Position numbers and translations under genes: made by a program
The notes under the pieces: generated by a model
Told to the model about the DNA's origin: nothing
Databases searched by the model: none
Seen by the model: only the letters and a program-made list of their open reading frames with translations
Assembly: GCA_945890865.1 (NCBI GenBank)
Contig: CAMDDB010000001.1
Coordinates: 124,001 to 188,000 of the forward strand
Source of the DNA: Flavobacterium psychrophilum
GTDB taxonomy: Bacteria > Bacteroidota > Bacteroidia > Flavobacteriales > Flavobacteriaceae
DNA: 64,000 bases
Direction of reading: 5' to 3'
Shown: positions 1 to 8,020 of the stretch, one piece after another
Position numbering within the stretch: position 1 is the first letter of the stretch
How the letters are laid out: every line of letters starts with the position of its first letter

Positions 1-1
1 T

Positions 2-139
2 TTAATAGTAATTTATAATCATTATAAACAAAAATACAATTCGACTCAAACCCTTGGTATTGAGCTAAGTGCGATGTATTGGCACTTTATGGATTTTATT
101 TGGGTTTATTTGTTTTTGTTTTTCTATTTTTTCAAATAG
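2..139 (+). CDS. Cytochrome c oxidase subunit III, C-terminal end (partial)
   Basis: An open frame enters from the left edge and stops at TAG 137-139, giving about 45 residues ending MYWHFMDFIWVYLFLFF followed by YFFK. The block E-x-x-x-MYWHFMDFIWVYLF is the last transmembrane helix of heme-copper oxidase subunit III, and it closely matches the end of the next gene (VGLYWHFVDLVWVFVFTFF). It is therefore the first of two tandem subunit III genes, a common arrangement in Bacteroidota oxidase loci. The protein would sit in the inner membrane as part of the terminal oxidase. Only the 3' end is visible, so nothing can be said about its start. Confidence 0.88.
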   Translation, partial: LIVIYNHYKQKYNSTQTLGIELSAMYWHFMDFIWVYLFLFFYFFK

Positions 140-183
140 AAAAAAAATAATAAATTTGAGGACTTTTAAACATTAAAAAATTT

Positions 184-1164
184 ATGGGAGCGACAGTTAT
201 TTCAAATGAACACGCTTTAGACGGAGGACCAGGACCATTAGGAGCAACTTATGGTAAATTGATGATGTGGTTTTTCATCTTATCAGATGCATTAACCTTT
301 TCAGGATTCTTAGCCTCGTATGGTTTTTCAAGATTTAAGTATATTGAAACTTGGCCCATTGCCGATGAGGTTTTTAACCACTTTCCTTTTGCCCATGGTG
401 TTAACGCGCCGATGTACTATGTAGCGTTAATGACTTTTATTTTAATTTTCTCTTCTGTTACTATGGTGTTAGCTGTAGATGCTGGTCACCACATGAAAAA
501 AAATAAAGTAGCGGTTTACATGGCGCTTACAATTGTTGGAGGATTTATTTTCTTAGGTTCTCAAGCCTGGGAATGGAAGAATTTCATTAAAGGGGAGTAT
601 GGAGCTGTTGAAACTAAAGGAGGATCAATCTTACAATTTGTAAAAAAAGGAGCTAACGGCGAATATGAAAGAGTGGCACTTGCCGATTTTGCATTAGTTC
701 TACCCGAAGATAGAGCGCAATTAAACAGAAATAATGGTTTTTGGTTTATGGAGGAAGCGACTATTCCTTCACATTCAATAAATGAAGTATTACAAGGTTT
801 CAAAGCCGATGAGTCTATTCTAGTGCGTACAGAAATAATTAACTCAGAAAAAGAAAAAACAGTTTTATCAAGAGAGGAATCCTTAAAGAGAATAGTTGAA
901 ACTAAATATGTTGTAGAAGGAGCTAACTTAGTTCGTAATGAATACGGCAGCAAATTGTTTGCAAACTTCTTTTTCTTCATTACCGGTTTTCACGGTTTTC
1001 ACGTATTTACTGGAGTTATGATCAACATTATCATTTTCTTTAACGTTCTTTTAGGTACGTACGATAAAAGAAACAGTTATGAAATGGTAGAAAAAGTAGG
1101 ATTATATTGGCACTTTGTAGATTTAGTATGGGTATTTGTATTCACATTCTTCTACTTAGTATAA
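184..1164 (+). CDS. Cytochrome c oxidase subunit III (second copy, with a long loop insertion)
   Basis: This is an integral membrane subunit of a heme-copper terminal oxidase; subunit III stabilises the catalytic core and its proton uptake. Family marks: helix with WFFILSDALTF near residues 29-39, MYYV helix 77-98, QAWEWKNF near 127-134, GFHGFHVFTGV near 268-278, and the final YWHFVDLVWVFVF helix. At 326 aa it is well above the usual ~200-260 aa. The excess is a soluble, charged segment of about 110 residues (roughly 142-255) inserted between the QAWEW helix and the GFHGFHV helix, where the canonical protein has a short loop. It lies 20 bp before subunit IV, so it is probably cotranscribed with it. 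The call is firm; the role of the insertion is unknown. Confidence 0.93.
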   Translation: MGATVISNEHALDGGPGPLGATYGKLMMWFFILSDALTFSGFLASYGFSRFKYIETWPIADEVFNHFPFAHGVNAPMYYVALMTFILIFSSVTMVLAVDAGHHMKKNKVAVYMALTIVGGFIFLGSQAWEWKNFIKGEYGAVETKGGSILQFVKKGANGEYERVALADFALVLPEDRAQLNRNNGFWFMEEATIPSHSINEVLQGFKADESILVRTEIINSEKEKTVLSREESLKRIVETKYVVEGANLVRNEYGSKLFANFFFFITGFHGFHVFTGVMINIIIFFNVLLGTYDKRNSYEMVEKVGLYWHFVDLVWVFVFTFFYLV

Positions 1165-1184
1165 ATTATTAATAAAAGTATATC

Positions 1185-1535
1185 ATGGCACAAGCACACG
1201 AATCACATACAGGAAGAATTTGGAAAGTATTTATAATTCTATCAATCATAACTATTGTTGAAGTTTTGTTTGGTATTTTTAAGCCCAAATCATTATACTT
1301 CAATAATTTTGTAGGGATGACTCTACTAAATTGGTTATTCATTATTTTGACCATTGTTAAAGCATACTATATCACTTGGGCATTTATGCACATGGAGGGC
1401 GAAAACAAATGGTTAAGAAGATCCATTGTTTGGACAGTTGTTTTCCTTATCTTATATTTATGTTTTATTGTATTAATTGAAGGAGCTTACGTTTTTGATA
1501 TATACAAATCAGGACACATGAAGTGGAATTTTTAA
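1185..1535 (+). CDS. Cytochrome c oxidase subunit IV family protein
   Basis: Protein of 116 aa with three predicted membrane helices (about residues 11-29, 41-63 and 76-98). The segment IVKAYYITWAFMHMEGE is typical of bacterial (caa3/cbb-like) subunit IV, a small accessory subunit thought to help assembly and copper-site stability. It follows subunit III by 20 bp and is followed by a strong terminator, so it closes the oxidase structural operon. Confidence 0.9.
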   Translation: MAQAHESHTGRIWKVFIILSIITIVEVLFGIFKPKSLYFNNFVGMTLLNWLFIILTIVKAYYITWAFMHMEGENKWLRRSIVWTVVFLILYLCFIVLIEGAYVFDIYKSGHMKWNF

Positions 1536-1553
1536 CACTTGTTTCTATAATTT

Positions 1554-1581
1554 AATCCCGATTTTCATCGGGATTTTTTTT
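1554..1581 (+). terminator. Intrinsic terminator of the oxidase operon
   Basis: Perfect 9-bp stem AATCCCGAT / ATCGGGATT with loop TTTC, followed by a T run (1574-1581). It lies 19 bp after the subunit IV stop codon. Confidence 0.9.
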
Positions 1582-1613
1582 ACTTTTGTTCGAACCAATA
1601 ATTAGCACTCCTA

Positions 1614-2315
1614 ATGAAAAACAAATTAGTCCTCATTTTACTCTTTGTGTTGCCAATCGCGATCTATTTATTGTTTTCAACCGCCACACACAATTCACTT
1701 TTTTTACCAACGATTTCTAAAGCCAATGCTGATATTCCATCACACTGGCAAGGATTGAATCAAGAGAAAATAAGTATGAAAGATAAAATTACGGTTTTAG
1801 GGTTTGTAGGTAGCAACGTTATTGAAAACAGAGGTAATTTTTTTAATTTGAATCAGAAAATTTACAACAAATACAAAGGGTTTAAAGATTTTCAAATGGT
1901 AATGGTTGTCCCTGCAGGGAATGAACCCAAGGCACAACAAATTATTGATGAACTTGCACCTATTACTGGTGAAATGACCGGTTGGAAATTTGTATTTGCA
2001 GCACCTGAAGAAATTCAAACTTTTTATGATAGTTATAAATTAGTTGGGAAATTAGACACAAATCTTGGTACACCTGATGTAATTATTGTGGATAAAGAAA
2101 TAAATCATCGCGGGAGAAAAGGTAAAAACAAAAAAGGCAAAGAAGAGTATAAGGAAAGTTACAATACCATTTCGGCGGCCGATTTACACAACGAAATGAC
2201 CGACGATGTTAAAATAATATTACGCGAGTACCGCTTAGCATTAAAAAAGAATAACAACGCCCGAAAAGATGCCTTTAGAGATAACATCAAACAAAACATC
2301 GAAAGAAATAAGTAA
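1614..2315 (+). CDS. SCO-like thioredoxin-fold membrane-anchored protein without cysteines
   Basis: Protein of 233 aa with an N-terminal signal anchor (residues ~4-22) and an exported domain. The order ITVLGFVGSNVIEN - long helix - QMVMVVPAGNEP - GWKFVFAAPEEIQTFYDSY - NLGTPDVIIVDKEIN resembles the SCO1/SenC fold that brings copper to cytochrome oxidase. However, the position of the CxxxC copper site reads SNVIEN, and I see no cysteine anywhere in the protein. The C-terminus is very basic (RGRKGKNKKGK and a Lys/Arg/Asn tail). It sits 5 bp before a genuine SCO gene. I infer a non-metal-binding SCO paralogue, possibly a partner or scaffold; function is not established. Confidence 0.6.
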   Translation: MKNKLVLILLFVLPIAIYLLFSTATHNSLFLPTISKANADIPSHWQGLNQEKISMKDKITVLGFVGSNVIENRGNFFNLNQKIYNKYKGFKDFQMVMVVPAGNEPKAQQIIDELAPITGEMTGWKFVFAAPEEIQTFYDSYKLVGKLDTNLGTPDVIIVDKEINHRGRKGKNKKGKEEYKESYNTISAADLHNEMTDDVKIILREYRLALKKNNNARKDAFRDNIKQNIERNK

Positions 2316-2320
2316 ACACC

Positions 2321-2947
2321 ATGAAAAATAAATCATATATTGGAATTTCATTCATCGTGCTTATTTTCGGAATTTGGGCAGTGCCTAAAATTATTGCTAA
2401 ATTTCAAAAATCGGACTTGGTAGAAATTGGCCCTGTTCCAGCATTCGAATTGACAGATCAAAACAATAAGAAAATTTCGAATACCGATTATTTAGGAAAA
2501 GTATATGTAGTGGAGTTCTTTTTTTCGACCTGCCCCACCATTTGTCCTAAAATGAACCAAAGTATGTTGCAATTGCAAGACGCATTTTATGGTAATCCTA
2601 ATTTTGGATTGGTTTCGATTACTATTGATCCAGAACACGATACCGCTTTAGTATTAAAAGAACATGCTTCCTTATTAGGTGTAAAACATTACAATTGGCA
2701 TTTTTTAACCGGAGATAAAAAATATATTTATAATTTAGCCAATAAAGGATTCAATCTTTATGCAGGAGAAAACAATAAAGCAGCCGGTGGTTTTGAACAT
2801 TCGGGTTTGTTTGCTTTAGTTGATAAAGAAGGTAATATTAGATGTAGAAAAGAGGCACAAGGCAATCCTATTTTGTATTACGATGGATTGGAAACATCGG
2901 GTGTTGAAGCAATAAAAGAAGATATTAAAAAATTATTAGAAGAATAG
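2321..2947 (+). CDS. SCO family copper chaperone (Sco1/SenC/PrrC)
   Basis: 208 aa with an N-terminal membrane anchor (residues ~5-25) and a periplasmic thioredoxin fold. The copper-binding motif CPTIC is at Cys71/Cys75, and the third ligand His160 lies in the segment FEHSGLFALVDKEG. This is the complete SCO copper site. SCO proteins deliver copper to, or reduce, the CuA site of cytochrome oxidase subunit II, which fits the oxidase genes directly upstream. The gene lies 5 bp after the cysteine-free paralogue and 17 bp before the DUF420 gene, so the group is probably one transcript. Confidence 0.94.
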   Translation: MKNKSYIGISFIVLIFGIWAVPKIIAKFQKSDLVEIGPVPAFELTDQNNKKISNTDYLGKVYVVEFFFSTCPTICPKMNQSMLQLQDAFYGNPNFGLVSITIDPEHDTALVLKEHASLLGVKHYNWHFLTGDKKYIYNLANKGFNLYAGENNKAAGGFEHSGLFALVDKEGNIRCRKEAQGNPILYYDGLETSGVEAIKEDIKKLLEE

Positions 2948-2964
2948 ATTTAAATTCAATCAGT

Positions 2965-3504
2965 ATGGAAAATAATAAAGAAACAAAATACAATAAATTA
3001 ATTACAGTAGTTTCTATTGCAATTCCGGTTGTAGTTGCTTTGCTTTTTGGAATAAACCTAAGAAAAATGGGTTTTGATGTTGAACCTTTATCGTTTTTAC
3101 CACCAATTTATGCCACTATTAACGGATTTACGGCTGTGCTTTTAGTAGCTGCTGTAATTGCCATCAAAAACGGAAAACGCAAGCTGCATGAAAATTTAAT
3201 GAAAACAGCTATAGCTTGTTCGGTGGCGTTTTTAGGAATGTATGTTGCCTATCACATGACGTCAGATTCTACAAAATTTGGTGGAGAAGGCCTCATTAAA
3301 TATGTCTATTATTTTATTTTAATTACACATATAGTGTTGTCAGTTATCATAATTCCATTAGTTTTAACTACCTATGTAAAAGCGTGGTCTCAACAATTTG
3401 ATAAGCACAAAAAAATAGCTAAAATTACGTTCCCAATTTGGTTGTATGTGGCGGTTACCGGAGTGGTAGTTTATCTGATGATCTCCCCTTATTATGCAAA
3501 CTAA
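2965..3504 (+). CDS. DUF420 family membrane protein (oxidase assembly, CtaM-like)
   Basis: 179 aa with about five hydrophobic helices and the histidines typical of DUF420 (LHENLMK, AYHMTSD, ITHIVLS, DKHKKIAK). DUF420 includes CtaM of Gram-positive bacteria, which is needed to assemble aa3-type oxidase, so a similar role is likely here given its position behind SCO and the oxidase subunits. The conserved histidines suggest heme or copper handling, which is inference. Its last 11 bp overlap the start of the next gene, indicating translational coupling. Confidence 0.87.
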   Translation: MENNKETKYNKLITVVSIAIPVVVALLFGINLRKMGFDVEPLSFLPPIYATINGFTAVLLVAAVIAIKNGKRKLHENLMKTAIACSVAFLGMYVAYHMTSDSTKFGGEGLIKYVYYFILITHIVLSVIIIPLVLTTYVKAWSQQFDKHKKIAKITFPIWLYVAVTGVVVYLMISPYYAN

Positions 3505-3742
3505 AAACAAAAGTTATCACATAATAGTTTATACTATTGTCTTTTGCCTTTTGCCTTTTGTTTCAAAAGCCCAATGCGCCATGTGTCGCGCAGCACTTGA
3601 TAGTGAAGAGACCGGAGTAACGGCAGAAGCTGTCAACGATGGCATTGTATATCTAATGGCTATTCCGTATGTTTTGGTTGGAATTTTAGGTTATGCTATT
3701 TACAAAATGCGTTTCGGAAAGAAGAAGAAGTTGGGAGTTTAA
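3494..3742 (+). CDS. Small membrane protein with exported CxxC motif
   Basis: 82 aa: a signal peptide (residues ~9-25, ending VSKA-Q), then QCAMC with Cys28 and Cys31 just after the predicted cleavage point, a short acidic stretch, one transmembrane helix (~50-70) and a basic tail GKKKKLGV. The mature protein would place a CxxC pair on the periplasmic face, anchored by one helix. It overlaps the DUF420 gene by 11 bp and closes the oxidase-assembly group, so a role in copper or thiol chemistry for the oxidase is plausible but inferred. I do not recognise a named family. The signal-peptide codons contain a tandem 7-bp repeat (3541-3560). Confidence 0.75.
   Translation: MQTKNKSYHIIVYTIVFCLLPFVSKAQCAMCRAALDSEETGVTAEAVNDGIVYLMAIPYVLVGILGYAIYKMRFGKKKKLGV
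3541..3560 (+). repeat. Tandem 7-bp repeat CTTTTGC, nearly three copies
   Basis: CTTTTGC is repeated 2.9 times inside the signal-peptide region of the small CxxC protein. Such words occur elsewhere in this window only near gene ends; here it is translated (FCLLPF). Confidence 0.7.
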
Positions 3743-3763
3743 TTTCTAAATTCGCCTATATTA

Positions 3764-5155
3764 CTATTCCATTCCGTCAACTTTGATTTTCAATTTTCCC
3801 GATATAGTTATAAATGCAATTATGGCTTTGTCTGTTAATTCTACTTTTTCAAATTCAAAATCATTGAGAGTACCATTTACAGCAACGCCTTTCATTGGAG
3901 TATAGTTTGTTAAATAGGGTTTCAAACTTTGTTTTCCTTCTTCTAAATTCCCTTTGATTGAGTACCTGCAGCTTTCCTGAATTTTTGACAATATAGTGCC
4001 TTGCATTAACCAGTTGGCCGATTTTAATAAAATGCTTTTAGTGTTGAGAACATATTCCAATTGGTCAAAGTATATTTCTTTGGTAATCGAATTATAATTT
4101 GGAATACCTGCCAAATAAATGGTACCATTAATACTACCTAATACATCTAAGGCAATCACAATTTTGCCGTCTTTGTGCCATAATGCTACTTTCTGTACGG
4201 TAATTTTCCTACTGCCCGACCCAAATTCTTGACCTTGAAAATTTTTAGTTACAATATTACTAGCACTTTCATAGGTAGATACAGCTACGACAGAAGCGGT
4301 TGTGTTTTCTGGAATGTTAGAAACAGGTTTTAAGACTAATTTTGATGCATCAAATCCATTTTTTGGTTGCTGACCCACCATGGTTTGCATAGTGCATTTT
4401 AATCCCATGGACAGGTTAATTTTTGATTTTGAGAGCACGGCATCCGTAACATATAATTCAATCGGAACCATTTTAAACCATGTTTCATAACGCTCACTCG
4501 TTTTAAAAGGGACACTTAAATTTTCAATTACTTTTAATACATGGGGTTTAAAATTACAGGTCTTTTCAATAGCATCGTCAATTTTTTTTGCAATTTTATC
4601 TTTAAAAATGCGAAGAGTAGGATTGATAATGTAAGTAATGGGCACATTTTTTCCAGCTACCAATATACTCGGACTTTCGCTCCAATCAAATGATTCAATT
4701 TTTGATTGGGTGCTAAGTTTCCAATTGGACAATTGGGAAGCACTGTTCAGAGTAATGGTTCCATTTATGGAAATTTCACGGGTATCATTTAGTCCCATAA
4801 AATCGGTTCCATATTTAAATTTTGCCCAAATTTTTAGTGGTATAATAGAAATAATGTTTCCGTTTTTTTCGGAGAGTAATATAGGCGCCGTTTTCCAAAT
4901 TTTCATTTGGGTTTTATCATCACTTAATAGGGTATCGTTGTATATTAACCCAGATAAATTTTTGTTGAGTTGGTGCTCAATTTCAGAAAGTGTAATAGTT
5001 ATTGGCATCGCAACAAATGAAGTTTTATTTTTAAAAACAATAGGAGAATCATTTGAAGGATCAGGTCTAAGCGCTTCTATTTTTTTTGTAGTACTACAAG
5101 AAACAAGTAATTGAAAGACACAAATTAGGCTAAGAGTAAAAATGGAGGACTTCAT
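3764..5155 (-). CDS. DUF4403 family lipoprotein
   Basis: 463 aa with a lipoprotein signal: hydrophobic stretch 5-18, lipobox LLVSC with Cys20. The body carries paired repeats of the DUF4403 type (ITITLSEIEHQLNKNLSGLIY, the ...IKIWAKFKYG... strand, later FDQLEYVLNTKSILLKSANWLM), a family with a lipid-binding-like elongated fold whose biological role is not established. It is expected on the outer membrane. It is convergent with the oxidase-assembly group (22 bp apart) and divergent from the TolC operon. The family call is good; a substrate is not known. Confidence 0.82.
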   Translation of the reverse strand: MKSSIFTLSLICVFQLLVSCSTTKKIEALRPDPSNDSPIVFKNKTSFVAMPITITLSEIEHQLNKNLSGLIYNDTLLSDDKTQMKIWKTAPILLSEKNGNIISIIPLKIWAKFKYGTDFMGLNDTREISINGTITLNSASQLSNWKLSTQSKIESFDWSESPSILVAGKNVPITYIINPTLRIFKDKIAKKIDDAIEKTCNFKPHVLKVIENLSVPFKTSERYETWFKMVPIELYVTDAVLSKSKINLSMGLKCTMQTMVGQQPKNGFDASKLVLKPVSNIPENTTASVVAVSTYESASNIVTKNFQGQEFGSGSRKITVQKVALWHKDGKIVIALDVLGSINGTIYLAGIPNYNSITKEIYFDQLEYVLNTKSILLKSANWLMQGTILSKIQESCRYSIKGNLEEGKQSLKPYLTNYTPMKGVAVNGTLNDFEFEKVELTDKAIIAFITISGKLKIKVDGME

Positions 5156-5217
5156 AAATGGTGCATTTTTTCAATGTAAAAGTAAAATATTATATGATAT
5201 GTGTAACAAAAAAATAA

Positions 5218-5225
5218 AAAGGAGG
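5218..5225 (+). promoter_or_regulatory. Canonical Shine-Dalgarno site before tolC-like gene
   Basis: AAAGGAGG ends 11 nt before ATG 5237. Strong SD sequences are rare in Bacteroidota, and no other gene here has one this good. It favours the ATG at 5237 over the in-frame ATG at 5258. Confidence 0.6.
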
Positions 5226-5236
5226 TCTTATAGAAA

Positions 5237-6577
5237 ATGAGAATTAAAGCGCATAAAATGATATTGAGAAAAATTTTACTATTGTTTCTTTTTACAGGAC
5301 TTCAAATGGTAGCCCAAGGCAAAAAATGGACCTTGGAAGAATGTGTTGATTATGCCATAAAAAATAATATTTCTATCAAACAATCGGAGTTGGATTTAAA
5401 GACTTCTTCTATTGAAAAGATGGAAGCCATAGGCGGTTTTTTACCTTCATTAAATGCCAATGCTAATTATAGTGTAAATACAGGGGCAAGTATTAACCCT
5501 GTTACCAATCAGTTTCAAAACCAAACCTTCAAATCTTTTTCTGCGGGTACCAGTTCTAATATAACCTTGTTCAATGGCTTGGCGAATTGGAAAGTAGTTC
5601 AGCGTGCCAAGTTAAGCCGTATTGCAAATAGCTACCGTTTGGATAAGATGAAAGACGACATTGCCCTTTCTGTCGCCAATTCGTATCTGCAAATTTTATT
5701 CAACAAAGAGCAATTGAAAGTACAAATTAATCAAAATCTAATCACCAAAGAAAATATTAATCGTACAAAAGATTTAATTGAGGCAGGAGTTGTTCCGGCA
5801 GGAGATATTTATGAGTTACAAGCAACTGATGCTACACAACAACAACAAATAATCAATACAGAAAACACCCTATTTATCTCAAAAATTGGGTTGTGTCAAA
5901 TCTTATTGTTGGAGGATTATCCTTCCTTTGATATTTCCGATGAAGTGTTCGATATTCCGCTTACAAATATCAGTAATGAAACACAAGAAACCATTTTAGT
6001 AAAGGCAAGAGAATCCGTTAAAGAGGTAAAAATTGCGCTATCAAATGTAGATTTAGCAAAAAAAGATTTAGCGATTTCTCGGTCTTCTTATTTACCCACT
6101 CTAACGGGTTTTGTGGGATATAATACACGATGGTCTGAAAGCACAATATTTAATTTTGCAGATCAATTATCTTTATTTGATGGAACTGGTATAGGATTGC
6201 AACTCAATATTCCTGTATTAAATGGTTTAGCAACTCGTGGAAGAGTGCAACGAGCTAAAATTAATCAAGAACGAGCTACCTATCAATTGAAACAAGCTGA
6301 ATTAGATTTGGAACGTAATGTATATCAGGCATATAATGATGTAATTAATGCTCGAAAAGCATTTGAAGCAGCTCAAAAATCATTAGAATCGAGACTGCAA
6401 GCTTTCAATTTTTCAAAAGAAAGATACAATGTTGGATTACAAAATGCTTTTGATTTTTCTCAAGCAACTCTGGCACTTGAAAACGCACAATCTGAAGTAA
6501 TACGAACAAAATATGATTATATTTTTAGAACTAAAATTCTAGAATTCTATTTTGGTATTCCTTTATTAAAAAAATAA
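5237..6577 (+). CDS. TolC family outer membrane efflux protein
   Basis: 446 aa with a signal peptide (ending VAQG around residue 28) and the duplicated long-helix architecture of outer-membrane efflux proteins. Landmarks are WTLEECVDYAIKNN near the mature N-terminus, SYLPTLTGFVGYN in the second half, NIPVLNGLATRGRV, and the terminal YNVGLQNAFDFSQATLALENAQSE-type helix split over two segments. The trimer forms the outer-membrane exit duct of tripartite exporters. It is followed after 24 bp by its periplasmic adaptor. The start at 5237 is chosen because a clear Shine-Dalgarno site precedes it; 5258 is the alternative. The exported substrate is unknown. Confidence 0.93.
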   Translation: MRIKAHKMILRKILLLFLFTGLQMVAQGKKWTLEECVDYAIKNNISIKQSELDLKTSSIEKMEAIGGFLPSLNANANYSVNTGASINPVTNQFQNQTFKSFSAGTSSNITLFNGLANWKVVQRAKLSRIANSYRLDKMKDDIALSVANSYLQILFNKEQLKVQINQNLITKENINRTKDLIEAGVVPAGDIYELQATDATQQQQIINTENTLFISKIGLCQILLLEDYPSFDISDEVFDIPLTNISNETQETILVKARESVKEVKIALSNVDLAKKDLAISRSSYLPTLTGFVGYNTRWSESTIFNFADQLSLFDGTGIGLQLNIPVLNGLATRGRVQRAKINQERATYQLKQAELDLERNVYQAYNDVINARKAFEAAQKSLESRLQAFNFSKERYNVGLQNAFDFSQATLALENAQSEVIRTKYDYIFRTKILEFYFGIPLLKK

Positions 6578-6601
6578 TAAATAAAAAACAAATAAGTAGT
6601 C

Positions 6602-7924
6602 ATGTCAAAAAAAGCCATATACATTTTAGCGGGAAGTGCTGTTGGAATTATCGTGTTGTTAATTGGACTAAAAAAAGGAGGAGTTATAGGTAATACCGAT
6701 GATTCAAAAATTGTGGAATTAGCCAAAGTAGCTCAAACCACTATCGTTGAAACAGTCTCAGCTACTGGTAAAATTCAACCCGAAATTGAAGTAAAAATTT
6801 CTTCAGAAGTATCGGGAGAGGTAATTGCATTGCCAGTAAAAGAAGGACAAAAAGTTAAAAAAGGAGATCTATTAGTTCGTATAAATCCCGATTTATATGA
6901 ATCGGGTGTTAACCGTTCTGTGGCCTCTATGTCTACTACTAAAGCCGGGTTAAGCCAAGCAGATGCGCAAGTTAAAGAAGCCAAAGCAAACTACGATCGA
7001 AATAAAAAATTATTTGACAAAGGAATTATTTCTAAATCAGAATGGGATCGAATTGTTTCAACGTATGAAGTAGCAGTTGCCAATAAACAATCAGCTTATT
7101 ATCAGGTACAGAGTGCTTCAGCTACTGTAACAGAAGCAAAAGATAATTTAGGGAGAACCACCATTTATGCTCCTGCAGACGGTACAATTTCATTACTAAA
7201 TATTGAATTAGGAGAGCGCGTTTTAGGTACGCAACAAATGGCTGGAACCGAAATTCTTAGAATTGCCAACCTCAATAATATGGAAGTTGAAGTTGACGTG
7301 AACGAAAATGATATTGTAAAAATTAATATCGGAGATTCGGCAAATATTGAAGTGGATGCCTATTTAAAAAGAGAATTTAAAGGGATTGTAACCAGCATTT
7401 CAAATTCTGCTAGTACGGCATTAACAGCTGATCAAGTGACTAATTTTAAAGTAAAAGTTAGAATATTAAAAGCATCTTATCAAGATTTATTAGAAGGTAA
7501 ACCTGAAAATTATTCTCCTTTTAGACCAGGAATGACCGCTACTGTAGACATAATTACTAAGCGCAAGGAAAATATTGTTGCCATACCCATTAGTGCGGTT
7601 GTAATCAAAGACGATACCACTTCGGTAAAAAAAGATATTGTTGCTCAAATAGAAAAAGAAGCGCAAGAGAAAAAAGGAACCGCTCCTAAAAGTGACAAAA
7701 AATTTGAATGTGTTTTTGTGAAAGTAGGGGATAAAGCAAAACTTCGTGTGGTTAAAACTGGAATTCAAGACGATTCAAATATCGAAATTATTACAGGATT
7801 AAGGCCAGGAGAAGAAATTATTATTGGGCCTTATTCTACAGTTTCAAAAGATTTAGTGTCCAATGACAAAGTAAAGACTGAATCGGAAAAGGATAAAAAA
7901 GACAAAATAGAAGAGAAAAAGTAA
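6602..7924 (+). CDS. Efflux periplasmic adaptor (HlyD/MacA/RND membrane-fusion family)
   Basis: 440 aa: N-terminal anchor (residues ~4-23); biotinyl/lipoyl-like half GEVIALPVKEGQKVKKGDLL (~77-96); coiled-coil hairpin (~105-175) including AKANYDRNKKLFDKGIISKSE; second lipoyl half APADGTISLLNIELGERV; a beta-barrel; and a Lys/Glu/Asp-rich tail (EKDKKDKIEEKK). Adaptors of this type bridge an inner-membrane pump (MacB-type ABC or RND) with TolC. The pump gene is not adjacent: a terminator follows and then tsaB. The pump must be encoded elsewhere if the system is complete. Confidence 0.92.
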   Translation: MSKKAIYILAGSAVGIIVLLIGLKKGGVIGNTDDSKIVELAKVAQTTIVETVSATGKIQPEIEVKISSEVSGEVIALPVKEGQKVKKGDLLVRINPDLYESGVNRSVASMSTTKAGLSQADAQVKEAKANYDRNKKLFDKGIISKSEWDRIVSTYEVAVANKQSAYYQVQSASATVTEAKDNLGRTTIYAPADGTISLLNIELGERVLGTQQMAGTEILRIANLNNMEVEVDVNENDIVKINIGDSANIEVDAYLKREFKGIVTSISNSASTALTADQVTNFKVKVRILKASYQDLLEGKPENYSPFRPGMTATVDIITKRKENIVAIPISAVVIKDDTTSVKKDIVAQIEKEAQEKKGTAPKSDKKFECVFVKVGDKAKLRVVKTGIQDDSNIEIITGLRPGEEIIIGPYSTVSKDLVSNDKVKTESEKDKKDKIEEKK

Positions 7925-7948
7925 ATTTTTGTTTGATTTGAGTTAGTT

Positions 7949-7979
7949 AAGACGTTAGAAATAGCGTCTTATTTTTTTT
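7949..7979 (+). terminator. Intrinsic terminator after the efflux operon
   Basis: Stem AAGACG / CGTCTT (7949-7954 with 7965-7970), 10-nt loop, then A and an 8-T run. Confidence 0.75.
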
Positions 7980-7995
7980 AATCTAGATTCCTTAC

Positions 7996-8003
7996 TAACT
8001 TTG
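7996..8003 (+). promoter_or_regulatory. Likely -7 box of the tsaB promoter
   Basis: TAACTTTG is a perfect match to the Bacteroidota -7 element TANNTTTG, 17 nt before the tsaB start codon and just after the upstream terminator. No good TTG is seen at the -33 spacing. Confidence 0.5.
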
Positions 8004-8020
8004 CATTTCAAAATACAATC

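Noticed and set aside
561..980. Minus-strand frame of 139 codons
   Set aside because: It lies wholly within the subunit III gene in antisense and has no family-like motif.
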